In this document: positions 33,463-46,500 of the stretch, one piece after another | Position numbering within the stretch: the first letter of the stretch is position 1 | How the letters are laid out: each line of letters starts with the position of its first letter | Source: Sophora flavescens | Lineage: Eukaryota > Streptophyta > Magnoliopsida > Fabales > Fabaceae | Direction: 5' to 3' | DNA length: 64,000 bases | Assembly: GCA_030762895.1 (NCBI GenBank) | Contig: CM061063.1 | Location: 105,546,210 to 105,610,209 of the forward strand | Program-made: the position numbers and the translations under genes | Notes under the pieces: model-generated | Told to the model about the DNA's origin: nothing | Database searches by the model: none | What the model saw: only the letters and a program-made list of their open reading frames with translations

Positions 33463-33825
33463 GGCTTAATTACACTTTTGGTCCCCTATTTTAGTGTTTG
33501 TTCAATTTTGGTCTTCTATATTTTTTCGCTCGACTTTAGTACATACATTTTAAAAATGTATAATTTTGTTCCATATGTTATGTTAACATCTAATAGTCAA
33601 CGATGCATCTAACGTGGCTTATGGTATTATGACATGATTTATGTTTTCTAACAAGTAGTGCCATAAGTGAATGTTGTTTCAAAATGTCAATTATTGGAAG
33701 TTAACTTAACTCATGGATTAAAATTACACATTTTTAAAATATGTGGATTAAAATGGAGCGAAAAAAAATTGGGGGACCAAAATTGCCTAAACAAAAAAAG
33801 AGGGGACTAAAGTTGCAATTAACCC
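33463..33825. mobile_element. Non-autonomous MULE, 363 bp
   Basis: Left GGCTTAATTACACTTTTGG and right AAAGTTGCAATTAACCC are inverted repeats that extend inwards through GTCCCCTATTTT/AAAGAGGGGAC. The flanks are ATTAATTAA on both sides (33454-33462, 33826-33834), a 9-bp duplication as made by Mutator-like transposases. Because the flank is itself a TTAA repeat, the duplication is less decisive. The interior has the common plant word pair CATCTAACGTGG/ACATGATTT and no gene. Confidence 0.75.
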
Positions 33826-33897
33826 ATTAATTAATTAATTAATTATCTTTTCTATATTAGACAGTCATCTCAATTAATTTTATTTTTTTTACAACTC

Positions 33898-34164
33898 ACT
33901 CTCTCTCTCTCTCTAGGCTCAGCCACATTCATTCATCATTCTTTCTTTCTCAACATTCACAATCATAATTATAATTTAGAGTATAAATATTTCCTTTCGT
34001 TTTCTCTTTGTCCCTAGACTTGGAAGAAGAGAGCAAGCGAGCCTCCTTCGGCGATCGCTTTCTCGTCTTTTCTCGCCGATTTTCCTTCCCGCCAAACACT
34101 CTCTCTCCCTTCTCCGCCGTTCCTCTTTCCTCCGATCCTCCCTGATTCTCCTCATTTCCATTCG
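33898..34164 (+). other. Probable 5' UTR exon of the zinc-finger gene
   Basis: A CTCTCTCT tract and pyrimidine-rich sequence of the kind often found in plant 5' leaders end at CATTCG|GTACGT, a good splice donor at 34165. The next coding start is 35944, just after a TGAATAG acceptor, so the intron would be ~1.78 kb. It contains a long (TA)n run at 34315-34371. The exon is inferred; no transcript was seen. Confidence 0.5.
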
Positions 34165-34310
34165 GTACGTCATTCACTATCACTCTACTCACCTTTCTCC
34201 ATTTTCCTCGTAGATCACGTTATTCCGAATCCTCTTTTTGTTTTTGTGAAAATTTATTTTTGAGAAGATTGAAGTTTTCAGTGTTTGTTAGTCTAGGATG
34301 AAAGGGGAGC

Positions 34311-34314
<4 letters not shown>

Positions 34315-34371
<57 letters not shown>
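34315..34371. repeat. (TA)n microsatellite in the 5' intron
   Basis: About 28 uninterrupted TA units. Confidence 0.95.
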
Positions 34372-34375
<4 letters not shown>

Positions 34376-35943
34376 GATTGTGAAGAATTGTGTTTACTGT
34401 GCCTTATGCACGTGTTTGGTTCATTAATTCATAGTTTTAATTCATTAGGTTATGGTTTATTGGTTATTTGGATCAATGTAGAAAAGAAGAATCTGAACTT
34501 CGACCATTTTACATTTCACTTTGTTTATATCGATCTGTTGTTGTTATAAAATTCACTGTTTTAATTTTTATATGGCATGTGGAATTTCTTTAAAAAGTTA
34601 AATCTGATAATGCAGAACAAGTGAATAAAACTTGACCAGTGTGTGCTTCGAACTGTGTGAATGACTTAGCTTGTTGATGAGTGAAGTGACCTTGTTGTAG
34701 TAGTGTTATTGATTCTGCAGCATATAATTTATTATTCAATTGATTCATCGGATCTAGAGCTTCAGTTTTTCATGTTTTATTGTTGCTATGCTACCATTTA
34801 ACTATCAAATTTATAAGTGTGGAGAAGGAAAAATAAGATTCTGTGTAGTTAATTCCTTTTTTTTATGCATTCATAATTGCCGGGGTTTGTTTTTTGTGTA
34901 TTTAACTCGTTTTGTTTCTTGTAAATAAGCTTAAGTTTTTCTAAAATGGACTAGCTATTCCGCCCGACTTTTACGATCGAGCAGCGGCAAATGTGGTGGC
35001 TCTATGTTTATGTGTTAACCCTGCTTTAGTCTCTTTGTAACTGTGTTTTAGTTTATACGTTCAATAGTTGTGTTGATAATAGCTCAGGAAACCCTTTCAA
35101 AGTGTTGGAAAGGATATGCATTTTGGGTTGACATACTACTGGCCACTGTTGTCAGGCTTCAAATCTTCTGCATTTTATTGTTTCTTTTACCAGGAGATCT
35201 ATCTATAATTAAAGTTTACACACAGGCAATGGCCTTCTTGTTTTTACAGGAAATGCGTCTTTAATTTTATAATTAAAGTAACTTACGAGCATAATAAATT
35301 ATTTAGGTAGCAATGGACCATTTTTCTGGTACTTGGATCGACAGCTAGATTTAAAGTTTCAATTTATTTTCCAACATTTGGCAAAGACGAAATTGTTATG
35401 AAGGATGTGATACCTATAACAGATGAATGGCCGAGATCGTGTTTGTTTTGTTTATTGTATATTAACCGTGTGAATGATGCACCATGATATTTAGAGACAC
35501 ATTTCTATATAGTCTGATATGGGCATTAGTTTTTAAATTTTCAACCAATGGTTGGGTCTTGGGGAGAGAAAGAGGTACATGACAAGAATTGTGCTACTGC
35601 CATGTTTCGTATGTTTCTAGGGATACATTTAGGGATTGCAATTCTGTTGTTACTGTGGTATCAATGTAGCAATTTGCACCAATCACCATCATATCTTTTC
35701 TTTTGGGGGTAAACAATTGGGGCAAAAATAAGCAATGAACTAACAAAAGCGTCATGTCTTTTTTTCCTCTTTATCTGTGTCCTGGTAATTTTTAGTTGTT
35801 CTCTTGAAATTCAAAATTTTCAGATAATCAATCTTCCATGTTTTGCTCGTGGTGTTACATTTAGCCCCATGTTTACCTGTATTATTTTATACTTTATGCA
35901 GTTGAGTCTTTTAAAGTTGCTTGGCAAGCTTTTGTATGAATAG

Positions 35944-38900
35944 ATGTCAGTTGCAAAACTCAAGGCCTCTGGCACTCCGGATGTCATGAAAACAGAAGAC
36001 AGAATAGATACCATAATCAGACAAGCAATTGGCAAAGAATCTTTCCTTTCCTTTCCAAGGGCCAGTGATAGCCCCATGCAGTGGATTCAATTACTTCATG
36101 CTTTAGATCAGCAAGGTGTTAATTTTTTTCTTGTTCGAATATTTATATTTTGGTGGTTCATTTTCAAAATCATTTTGGTAATGTCAATTTCTATACATTG
36201 AATGTTAATTGAATTAAAGGATGTCTTAACTGTGTGATATATATAGCCTGCCTGAAATAGTAAAATTAAGAAAAAAAAGACATAAAGCCGAACTTTAAAA
36301 TTTTCACATGTACAATGTATCATAAGGAACTCTCACAGGTGCATTTAATTAAAAGCCACTTTTTGTATATAATTGGTTCCTCATTCGATATAACTTTTAC
36401 AGGTGCATTTAATTCTAAAGCCAAGTATTCTGATATAATTTTCCACTCATTTGACAGAACTTCCAGGGTGGCCTTTGCTCTCTCCTTTCAAGGTTCAGTT
36501 GCTGAAGTGTGACAAGTGCTCTCGAGAGTTTTGCTCCCCCATTAACTATAGAAGGCATATACGTGTACACCACCGGTTGAAAAAGCTTGCTAAGGTTTTC
36601 TTTAGATCTTATAAATATAATCAAGTTTCTATGCTATTATTGATCTAAGAGAATTCATTTATCCTTATGCATTTTCTTCATGATATACCTAGATAACAAC
36701 TTATTTGTCGCTTTTCCTTGTTGTCCTCAATTATCCCCGATGCTGTTTGCAAACTGCAGGATTCTACAAAAAATAGGGATCTTTTAGGAGCATATTGGGA
36801 TAAGGTAATCTTTCATCATTGTGAATTTTACTTGTATGAAAAATACAACTTGTTTTGATGTGCTGATTTTATTCGTAATTTGTATAGCTCTCTGTAGAAG
36901 AGGCAAAGGAAGTTGTATCATTCAATAATGTGATGCTGGAGGTAAAATATTCTTTCTCCTTACATGAATAAGTTTGTTTTACATGAAGTTATTTTAATGT
37001 TAATCGCCTTGCATGCATACTGGTCATATGTCAAATAAAACGGAGGGAGTGGAGTGAAAGTAAGCCTCACATCTCCAATCCACTTCTTCACTTGCTCGCC
37101 TTCATTGAGAGTTAAGACAACTGCTAGACGGCTTGTCATAGTTTAACGGTCTGAAGTCCTGAAAGTCTGCCATAAATATGTTTGAAAGAAACATTTGCAA
37201 GACAAAACATCAGAAGGCTCCAAGATCCAAACACTCCAGTCTAAGTTGGCTAAAGAAGCTAATTATGTATCCTATGCAAGATTGATATGAAATAGAACTG
37301 AAGATACACAGACACACTACATCTCTTCTTTTGGTTTTTTTTTTCCGGCTGTTATTGTTTTTTGCTTTTTTCTCCCCATAAATTAATCTAAATATCTTGA
37401 TTTTCCTCATTGACAATGCTTTCCAGGAAGTTCCAGGATCTTCAATTATAGATGCTCTGACAGCTCTTGTTCAAAAACAAGGATTTTATATGCTTCCACA
37501 TTATTATCTGAGGGCTGGTGCTGCCCTTTTGGTAAGCAACATTATGGTCCTATCAATATTTTCTTGTTAAATTTCATTAAATACATATGTTTGGTTAGTT
37601 TAATGCAGTAAACCTAAATTGTTTGCAGGATATTGTTCAATCTAAACCATCCAGTTTTCCTATATCTGCCCAGGAGTTGTTCAGTATCCTTGACGATGCT
37701 AGTGAAAAAACATGTTTATGTGGAACAGCAGTGTCGATGCAAAGATACGTGTTTGACGGAGAGGCTGGAAAAATTGGTCTTGAACCAAAAAACCTAGTTG
37801 CTTGCACAAGTTTCGTGCTAGAGCAGAATTTGGTAATTGTTTTTCTTAACTTCAAATTCTATTCCTTTTACATATAACTCCCCCTTCTATCTTCACATCT
37901 GGTGGTTTTTGTATTTGGCTTCAAAAGGTGTTTCTTGTGCAATGCCTTAGAAGGTTGAAGGTTGGCCAGGTGTCTACCCAGAAATCCATGAATTATTGTT
38001 AAATCTTGCATGATAATTAAATTGTTAATTAATGGTATAATTATAAATGTTTTATTTGCATTTCCTATTAGATTTCAGTGTTTCTTGATTCGGGGGAAGG
38101 TTGGGGGTTTCCACTGATGTCATCTTATGGGTTCTCCGTAAGTAAGGTTTTTGTTTGAATCACTATTTGGGATTATATTTTCTAAATATCAGGGGAATAT
38201 TGAGTTATGTCAAAAACTTGCCATAAAATTCTCAGGTGTATATGTTTTTTTGATAGATAAAGAATTCATTAAGAAGGAAGAGGATACAAGATAGGAGGAT
38301 AAGAAATCCTCCATTAAGAAACTACAGATAGGAGCCAGTGGAACAGAATGTCATGGCATAACTTGCACGTAGTATATCAAACATCAAACCTGATTGTATT
38401 ATGACAAACCCAAAAAGCACGGCTTCCCAAATCAGTTCTTTGAATCATATTCATGATGTGCATTGGCTTGATGATATGAATTTTCTTTCACTTAGGTGAA
38501 AGCATGGCTTGCTGACAAGGATGCTGAAGCATTGAGGTGTCAAAAGCAGCTGGTGGAGGAAGAAGAAGCTGCTCAGAGAAGGTACCAGGCTGACTTTTAA
38601 CAATACAATAAAAGTCTAATCTTGAGAAAAAATAAAAATAAAAAATTCTTGGTTGAGGTTTGTCTTCTTTTTTAGTTACGTATGCTTGATTTATTGTTTT
38701 TTACAGGGAAGTCATCTTAATTTAATGGAATTTAGAACATAGAATAGAGCCAGAACAAACGCCCCTATTTTAATTTGTGAAACGAGAGAACAAAAATGTT
38801 ATTTGAACAACAAAATTTAACATAGCGATACCTGGTTAATGATGTTCGAAATCGTAGTTAATGATGAGTTGGACTTGGTTAATTGGTACACGTGTAGTAG

Positions 38901-40824
38901 ATGGGTAACTTGTTAACAGACAACTTGGTTAATGATGTATAAAATATTGGTTAATGAAGCTTAGTGGATGGTTAGTGAGTTACCGATCTTGGTGTACCCA
39001 TTAACAAAGTCTAATATGTCATTAACCACGATTTTGAAAGTCATTAACCAGGTCTGCAAGAATAAGGGTTCTAAGAAAGGTAAAGACATCATCAAACTGC
39101 ACAAAACTCCTATTGCATAATTTTAGACTTAGTAAATTTGGCCAGCCCATCTGCTCAAATAGAACTTCATATTGCAACAATTTAGCTTAGTTTATCTGCT
39201 ACTAGTTTTATGAGCACATCTAGAATGCACTTAAACTGACATAATCAGACAATGCCTCTGCAATAATTTTCATTTTATTTTTTTGATTTCATTTGAATTT
39301 CCTAATGATTTCTGTTACCCTCGATGTACTATTACAACTAATTTATGTGCTATTTCAAGTTAAACTTTGACCTTTTATTTAGAAAAAGATACAAGAGTTG
39401 CAGCTGAATTGTACTCTTGAAAATTGGTCATGTATAGTGGGACTCTTTATTAAATTATCCACTCTATATTTACAGACAAGCTGAAATTTTGGAGAAGAAA
39501 CGCCAGAAAAAGCTTAGACAAAAAGAACATAAGGCAAGGGAACAAAGGCATGAGGATGACCTAGAAATTAAAGGGAACATTGACAGCACAGTAGAGGCTT
39601 TAGCACCAGCAGAAGCATCTTTGGATACATATGATTTTGAAGCACATAATCCAGATACATTTGTAGATAATGCTCCTTCACATGTGCCTGCCCATTGCCA
39701 TGACTCTGATGAAGGAATAGATGGAGATGCTCAATCAGGGTATGATTTTGGTACTGATCAGAATATTGAGCAACAGTCAGCACGTGGACATGATCATCAA
39801 CACATAGCAGTTGCCAGACGGCAGGGGCTGCCAAAATCAGAATGGACCGTAGCCAATGGTTTGCACGCAAGCCAAAATTCTCTAATTCCAAAGCATGAAG
39901 TCATTCAGAAATATGGAACTCACCATGATCAAAGGGCAGCTGCTATATTTAATGGTAATAAAGTATGGAGTCGAAAGCCTAAACGAGAAATTGACAGGGA
40001 GGTTTGTAAAGCCATGGTAGAGAAAGACATAGAGCAAGTTAAGAATCATGAAGTTTTGATAGGATCTATATCTGTTACTCTTGGCGATTCCAGCCACTCA
40101 GAGGGTAATGCAGTGGCATCTCGGGAGGACTGCAAGGGTGAGACTCTGGCAAAGCAGAATAGTTCTCAGGATAAGCCAATGGAACCTGATTTTGACCACA
40201 GCAGCAACAATCGCTTAACCGTTAAGCTTTGGAGGCCAGTTAGCTGGCATGAAACTAAAGATCCATTTTCAGTTAATAGTGGTGGGACAGAAGGTGATGT
40301 AGTTTATGGAAATGGAGACTGTCAAAACTTGTCAGATCCAATTAGTTTAAGGGTGTGCAGTGTAGATGGTAGTGATATTGGTTTTGAAAACAGTTCCCCC
40401 CATCTAGAGGGAAGAGTGGAACCAGGAAGCTTAAGGTTATCCAGCCATTCTGCAAAAGCCTTTCTTGCACAAAGTAAGTTTTGCAATCACGCATTTGTCA
40501 TGGTTCATCTGTTTAGCTAGCAGACTGGCAGTGTAACCAACTACTTGGCTTGGTATGGTTTTAAATTTATTTTAGTCTAATAAAAACAATTCTCATGCAG
40601 GATGGAAAGAAGCTATCTCATCAGATCATGTGACATTGGTTGTTTCCCCCAGCTCTGAACCTCCCGGGTGCCAGGAGATACAGGATTCTGAAATAGCAGC
40701 ATGTGAATATTCCGAGAGCCGCCGGTTGCCTGCAACCTCAGGAGTTACTAAATCCAAACCCAGAATGAAGCCTGAAAAGGGAACCAAGATAAAGTGTATT
40801 CCCAAACAAAAAACAGCTACCTAA
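35944..40824 (+). CDS. C2H2 zinc-finger, coiled-coil protein (NST1-like), 696 aa
   Basis: Ten coding exons join in one frame without a stop: 35944-36115, 36458-36594, 36760-36804, 36888-36941, 37427-37531, 37629-37832, 38072-38137, 38496-38581, 39476-40473 and 40601-40824. Every intron starts GT and ends AG, and the phases agree. Residues 75-95 form one classical C2H2 finger (C75, C78, H91, H95; CDKCSREF...RRHIRVHH). A conserved mid-region (GFYMLPHYYLRAGAALLDIV; FSILDDAS; CTSFVLEQNL; FLDSGEGWGFPL) follows at about 137-261. A Lys/Glu-rich coiled coil (QLVEEEEAAQRRQAEILEKK) lies at about 263-315, then a long, polar, probably disordered tail encoded by the 998-base exon. Plant relatives are usually annotated as zinc-finger or 'stress response NST1-like' proteins, with no established role. 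The finger suggests nucleic-acid binding in the nucleus, which is inference. The ATG is the first in frame after the acceptor. Confidence 0.9.
36316..36440 (+). repeat. Duplicated intron segment with acceptor-like site
   Basis: ACAGGTGCATTTAATT occurs at about 36338 and 36401, each followed by AAAGCCA and ATATAATT words. The ~63-bp tandem duplication lies in the second intron of the zinc-finger gene and creates two ACAG sites upstream of the real acceptor (36457). Confidence 0.75.
38830..39053. mobile_element. Foldback MITE in an intron of the zinc-finger gene
   Basis: ACCTGGTTAATGA at the left is mirrored by TCATTAACCAGGT at the right. The arms continue for ~40 bases each with AAATCGTAGTTAATGA/TCATTAACCACGATTT. 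The centre has further GGTTAAT repeats. A related element lies at 57988-58260. It sits in the 894-base intron before the long exon. Confidence 0.7.
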
Positions 40825-41070
40825 TAGGAAGAATGAAAGAAAGAAGAAATTGGATTGTCTAAGTATACAGATATACAGTCTGACTTGTTGCCAGTTAAAT
40901 TTGTTAGCAGCAGAGGTTCCAGTTTTACCAGAAGGTCTTCTGTCAGAATATTGAAGGTAGGCTTTGCCGGAAAGTCTTTTTTATAGTCGTAGGGGGGTGA
41001 GGGGGATTCTAGACAGGTTCTTTTTACTTGTGGTATTATCACCATAGTTTTTTTTTTTTTGGGTAATAAA
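40825..41070 (+). other. Probable 3' UTR with AATAAA
   Basis: The sequence after the TAA has no feature until AATAAA at 41065-41070, a usable plant polyadenylation signal. The true end was not determined. Confidence 0.4.
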
Positions 41071-43590
41071 TTTGTTTAGTTACTATAAAGGTCATCTTTC
41101 TTAGCAAAGACTTTTTATTTTATTTTTTATATATAAGCATTAGCAAAGACTTTTCATTTTCTTCCCCACCTTTTGGCATAATTGTCTGATTTTGTTTGTA
41201 ATAGTTCCATTGTTTGAGATCGTTCATCCCCAATTTTTGCCTTGCCGCTCTTTTGGTCTACAGTTTCATCACCGTGTGTAAATATATCGGTGCATTATAT
41301 ATTCTATGCCTCCCGTGCGTTGTTACCTTTTCATCTTTGAGGAACTGTAGGGCGTAAATGGAAAGTGATAGTTCCATTAGTTGTGATAAGATTGTACAAG
41401 GTTTGAACTGTATAAACTGAGAGGAGACAAGTTTTATTTTCTTTTGCCCCTAAAGTAGGGTTAAATATTTACTGAGAAATTCGTAACTGTAAAGAGGATA
41501 ACCTTAAAATATGATACCTCTTGATGGGTTGGAATATTTTGACAACATAAGCACACATGTTCTATCTAGAGAGACACAGTTTGCTTTCATTGCATCACCC
41601 TATCCAAGTATTTATAAGTGATTTTGTTCTCGTCACGTAACTTGGGTGTGGTATTTATCTACCTTGCTAGAGGTTAGATGCTTAATTGGAGACGTAGGTA
41701 GGGTACCTGCAAATAATATTCTAAAACACCTACGTTGTTGTGTGACTAATATATGTATGTAAGCTGTATAGTTTAAAGAGAATTCATCAAATTATGTTAT
41801 GGATGCAATGGTGGGTAAGATATTTTGTTATTCTTATGGCTTACCAGGTATTGATCCTTGCCCATTCTGTGATGGAGATATTTTGTTCGTGTAGTGTGGA
41901 AGGTCAGATGGGCGAGTTGGGTTTCCTTACCTAGGTTCCAAGGCTGTCTAGAATTAGATGGTCCGTTGCGGGGTCTTTCGTATCTACCTATGGACTTCGT
42001 CATGCCTATGCAACGTCAAATCTTAGATGACAAAAAACTCGAGAGAACAAGGTCCCTGAGTGGGCTGCTAAGCCGGTTGTGGGAATGGAGGTGCTGTTGC
42101 TCTAATAATGCGGAAATGGATTCCGTATGGGAGCGAGATCTTGATAATTAATTAATTTTTATGTATTAAAAATATATTAATATAAAATTGAGTATATAAG
42201 ATCTTGATAATAAATTAAGCTGAATACGTGAATGTGCGGATTCCCTGCAGTCAGGGAATCCGGGTCCCTCCGATGCTTGATTATGTTGCTAGTATGGTCC
42301 ACAAACCCCTAAACGTAAGGTTATGTTTGGATGGATGAAGTGCAATGGTAAAAAGGGATTAACTCATTATTTGGGAGATTCTTCATTAATAGAGTGGGAT
42401 GACTAAGGATAGTAACCCAAACCACACCATCTCATCCAAACCATTCATTTTTCATACCCTCCAAATTGGGGGGTTTGGAATCTTCCTCCATTTCTTTATC
42501 AAACTTTTAAACAATTGAGTGATATACTTTTTCCTTTCCACTCCACTTTGTTATTAACCACTCAATTATTAGTCACTCCACTCTATCTCCACAGCACGTG
42601 CATGTTTGGTTAAGATTTTTGTAACTTAAAGTTGGTTTTTGGTGCATTGAAAGTGATTTTCTAGACTTTGGGTTAGGTAGAATTGATTTTACGAGAAATG
42701 AGAACTTTCAACTTTTTTATTGAGTAACTTATTCTAGGTATGAGGTCTATAAAATTCTTTATATTTACATATCAAAAGTGAATTTAAGTAAATTTACTTT
42801 ATCCTCGAATTAAAATCAATTCTTATAAACTTACTTTTAAAATTTCATTTCAAAACACAAAATAAATTTTTTAACCTTGATTTTATTAAAACCCCCTTTT
42901 TAAACATCAATTTTATCAAAATCTAAAACAAACGAACTATAAGTATGTAGTGTCCACAACCCTCCAAGCTTAATGTTCAAAAGAATATTTGAATTTTGAC
43001 CAGGGACAAGCAAATAGAGTCCATATAACATATTGAAAGTCTACATTTTTGTTGCACCAAGGATATCCTAATATTCGAAAACTAATATCCCTTTCGAAGC
43101 GTAGAGATCATCAACATGAGTTTTGCCTCTTCCAATAAAACCTTCTGCATATACAGAACATGAATCGAACTCCTGACAACATGCTCAAGGAACCCGTCTA
43201 TTTACTAACGGTATTGTGTCTTGTCGGTCGAAAGTTTACAACTTATATTAGAAATTACCTCAATAATTGTTAACTTTTATACATGCAAAATATTTCTTTT
43301 TAAACCATATACGTAAACTTATGTGTATATGTTAATTTTTTTTTTTACAATATTCATACTTAAATATTTATGCCATATATATACATATGCATATACGTAT
43401 AGGCATACATATATGTCATAACATTTTAGTGTTATAATATTTAACATTAACAAGGATATATGTTGCAACCAAAGATTCCAACACAAGAGTCCCCTCATAG
43501 TCAACTATCACCTTAAACTCATGAAATAGAGTTTTTTACTTCATTTTGGAGTAAAAGATTTCTCTTATTCTTTACCAATTAAATGATTGA
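41071..43590. other. Intergenic spacer with repeat fragments
   Basis: No gene is called. A perfect hairpin lies at 42237-42262 (CGGATTCCCTG, CAGT loop, CAGGGAATCCG). The stretch 42602-42940 has GCATGTTTGGTTAAGATTTT and AAAATCTAAAACAAACGAAC at its ends, which may be a MITE. TGAATCGAACTCC at 43161 looks like a B box on the - strand and may mark a SINE of about 43000-43270. Open frames around 41797-42151 are not convincing. Confidence 0.35.
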
Positions 43591-46500
43591 TGTAACACCT
43601 TTCTCGGACGCTACATTGTCTGTAACATTTCTATTTTATAAGATCGAGTAAAACGGAAAATAATTTTTTTACCAAAAATACGAGTTTACTTTTTGCTTTT
43701 CTCTTTCTCAAATAATACCATACATACTTTTTAACTCCACTCATATATAAATATTTTACAAACATTCTCAAGTACTAACAGTCATACATATTCAGAAAAT
43801 GACGGAAATACCAACGCCCATAAAACAACAACTTACCGGAAATAGGTTTATAATAATAATAACAGTTTTAGAGACAGAGCTCTACAACTATAACATAGAC
43901 ACGAGACTGGCCAAATACAAAATAATAACAAAATGTCCATTATACTAAAGCCCTTGAGACTGCGTCCATGTCTCCAAGTACTCTCAAACTCCAGCGGTGT
44001 ATGATGGAGAAACAATGTTGTTGTCTTCTTCGCCTGACGTAAGATAGAAAACATCAAACCAGAAAATACAGAAATGAGGTTAGATTTCCGTTCATCTTAC
44101 ACTTAACGCAGACATGCAGTAGTACGACACACAGGTACGTACAGATATCAATAAACAGTTATATCATCCATCACAACATAAATAATAATGTTTCACAACA
44201 ACACAATCACGGGGCACCGTTTTTCCTAGATAGAAGACATCTAAGACTCGAGGAATGACCTCTGATTTACTATACCATGGTTTTAACAAACGGTCGGAGA
44301 GAGTGGTTCGGAGGATTGTTCCGGAGTCCACCAGCCTTGGGTTATAAAATACGTCATCAATCATCATGGTGCGCATAGGCTTTTTCGGGAACATCCTTCA
44401 CTACCAGAAAATACATAATGTCTAGTAGAGTATGTCGGTGTATTGCAAGATCACCATGCCACATAAGAGCAACCAACTGGGCCTATATGAGTATTTCATA
44501 CCCCCACACCCCCAAGCATCAATAGATCGTCACTACGAAATACGCACCCGCATTAAAGTGAAGCTCAATCTCCTAGGCACAATGGTTTTACAGAACATAG
44601 TTTCACTGTGTGGGAAACTTTGCTAGAAATGTGTTCTTCTCGTCCATCCATTGGATGACATCGTGATTCCTTCAGAATTCTTTCGACATACTGTAACAGA
44701 TGCTAGATGTTTTTAAGTCCGAATCATCGGTACTTAATCATCAAGCTCAAGTTCTCAAGTAACCTTTAATCTTTGTGCAAAGTTTTCTTAAAATACTTTA
44801 TTACAAATCCCAGGACATTATGAGATTGGAACACAGGTCCAATTTATTTATTTCTCTGTACTTTTCTAGTTGAGCCTTTTTCTTTGGCTTCCAATAAAAC
44901 AAATCATTCTAAGTCCATTAAATTTTAGGGAATATGGATAATGAATTATCCATACTTTATGACATAAGGTCGTGTTCCACCCCACATCATAAATCATTAC
45001 GTTCGTATTTTCACCAAGTCATTCTTGACTTAGGTTTTTATATTTTACAGTAAAATCTCGTCTTTGAAGACTAAAATCTTTTTGGCTTTAAACCAAAACC
45101 TTTAGATAAAATCAAGCCAATTTTCAAGAATAATTTTCATCAAAGATACTTAGGTATCAATTTCTCCAAAACATTTTCTCGAAAATCCTTAAAAACGTTT
45201 TACAACGGTTTCACTACTTTTTACTGAATTTAGGCCCAAAAGTCATATTTTTTAAAACATGGTTCTTCACCTCAAATGTATTACTCTCCTAGGTTATATT
45301 ACTCATATGAAAATGTTGAAACACTGATTTTCCATCAAAATCTCCATTTATCCAAAAATTTTAAGAATTCGACCGAACGTCGTTAATTTTGTAAATCGCG
45401 TAAATCATTTTTCAATGATTTTACACTCTAATAGTCAAAAACTCATTTTGGAGTTTTAGAACAGTTTGATAGGCATGAAAGATAGTTTCTAACTGTCCAA
45501 TTATATAAAATAGTTCCTTATTCACTTAAAACCTTATAATTTTTTATTTATAACTTCAAATCACATCAAACCAACTTCTTTAGAAATATTTTTCAGCTGC
45601 CCTCAAATTTTCCAGAAATTACATTTATGTCCCAAATATTTTACAATAATTGCAAAAAGGTCATTTTTTACAAAAAAACTTATAACTTTTTATGTATTAA
45701 TCCAATTAACACCAAACCAATTTCTATGGTTTTTGTCTCATTAAGAACTACAATCTTAAGACACAAGAATATGAATTTCAGTGTAGCCACTGGAATTCTC
45801 AGAAATTGCATTTTAGTCCTTGAGGACTCATAAATTCATAACTTTCAATATACACATCCAAATCAATCCAAACCAATTTCTACATTCTTATATATTCATT
45901 TACTTCTCATAAAAATTATTCAAATAATTTAACACATCATATAACCCCTTAAACCATTCATGGCCTAATGGCCTTAAATTATTCATGTTAAGCATCTTTG
46001 TTTAACAAAACAATCAACAATGATCAAGGTCTTAATTAAAGATCAACAACACCAAAACCACAGTTATCACAACCAACATATATCAAACCAAATCCTCCAA
46101 GAGGATTACACACATATGCAAATAAATATACAAATTTATACTTAGGAAACACAAGACCGCTTAAACACTAAAAAACCACCAACATATCTACCCTAAGGTA
46201 TGATGATGGTAATCTCCCCCATACCTTTGTTGATCACTTGAAACTCGAGCAAGAAGAGGATGATGTTCACCTAGAGCTCAAGGTTTGAACCAACAAAACC
46301 TAGCCATGAACCATCAACAAGTAAACAAGTTAAAAATGAAGGAAAACCATCTAATCCACTTGAGAGTTAGGTTCGTCCTTGTGAATAAAAATAGGCTAGA
46401 GATCTCTAAATTTTTCAAACTCTTAGATGATTAAAATAGAAGTCATGTGAAGATCATGGAAATTGGAATCACATTAAAAGGATTTTTCTATGATTTTCTA

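Noticed and set aside
34298..34549. 83-codon frame with Tyr-Ile repeats
   Set aside because: Created by the (TA)n microsatellite in the intron.
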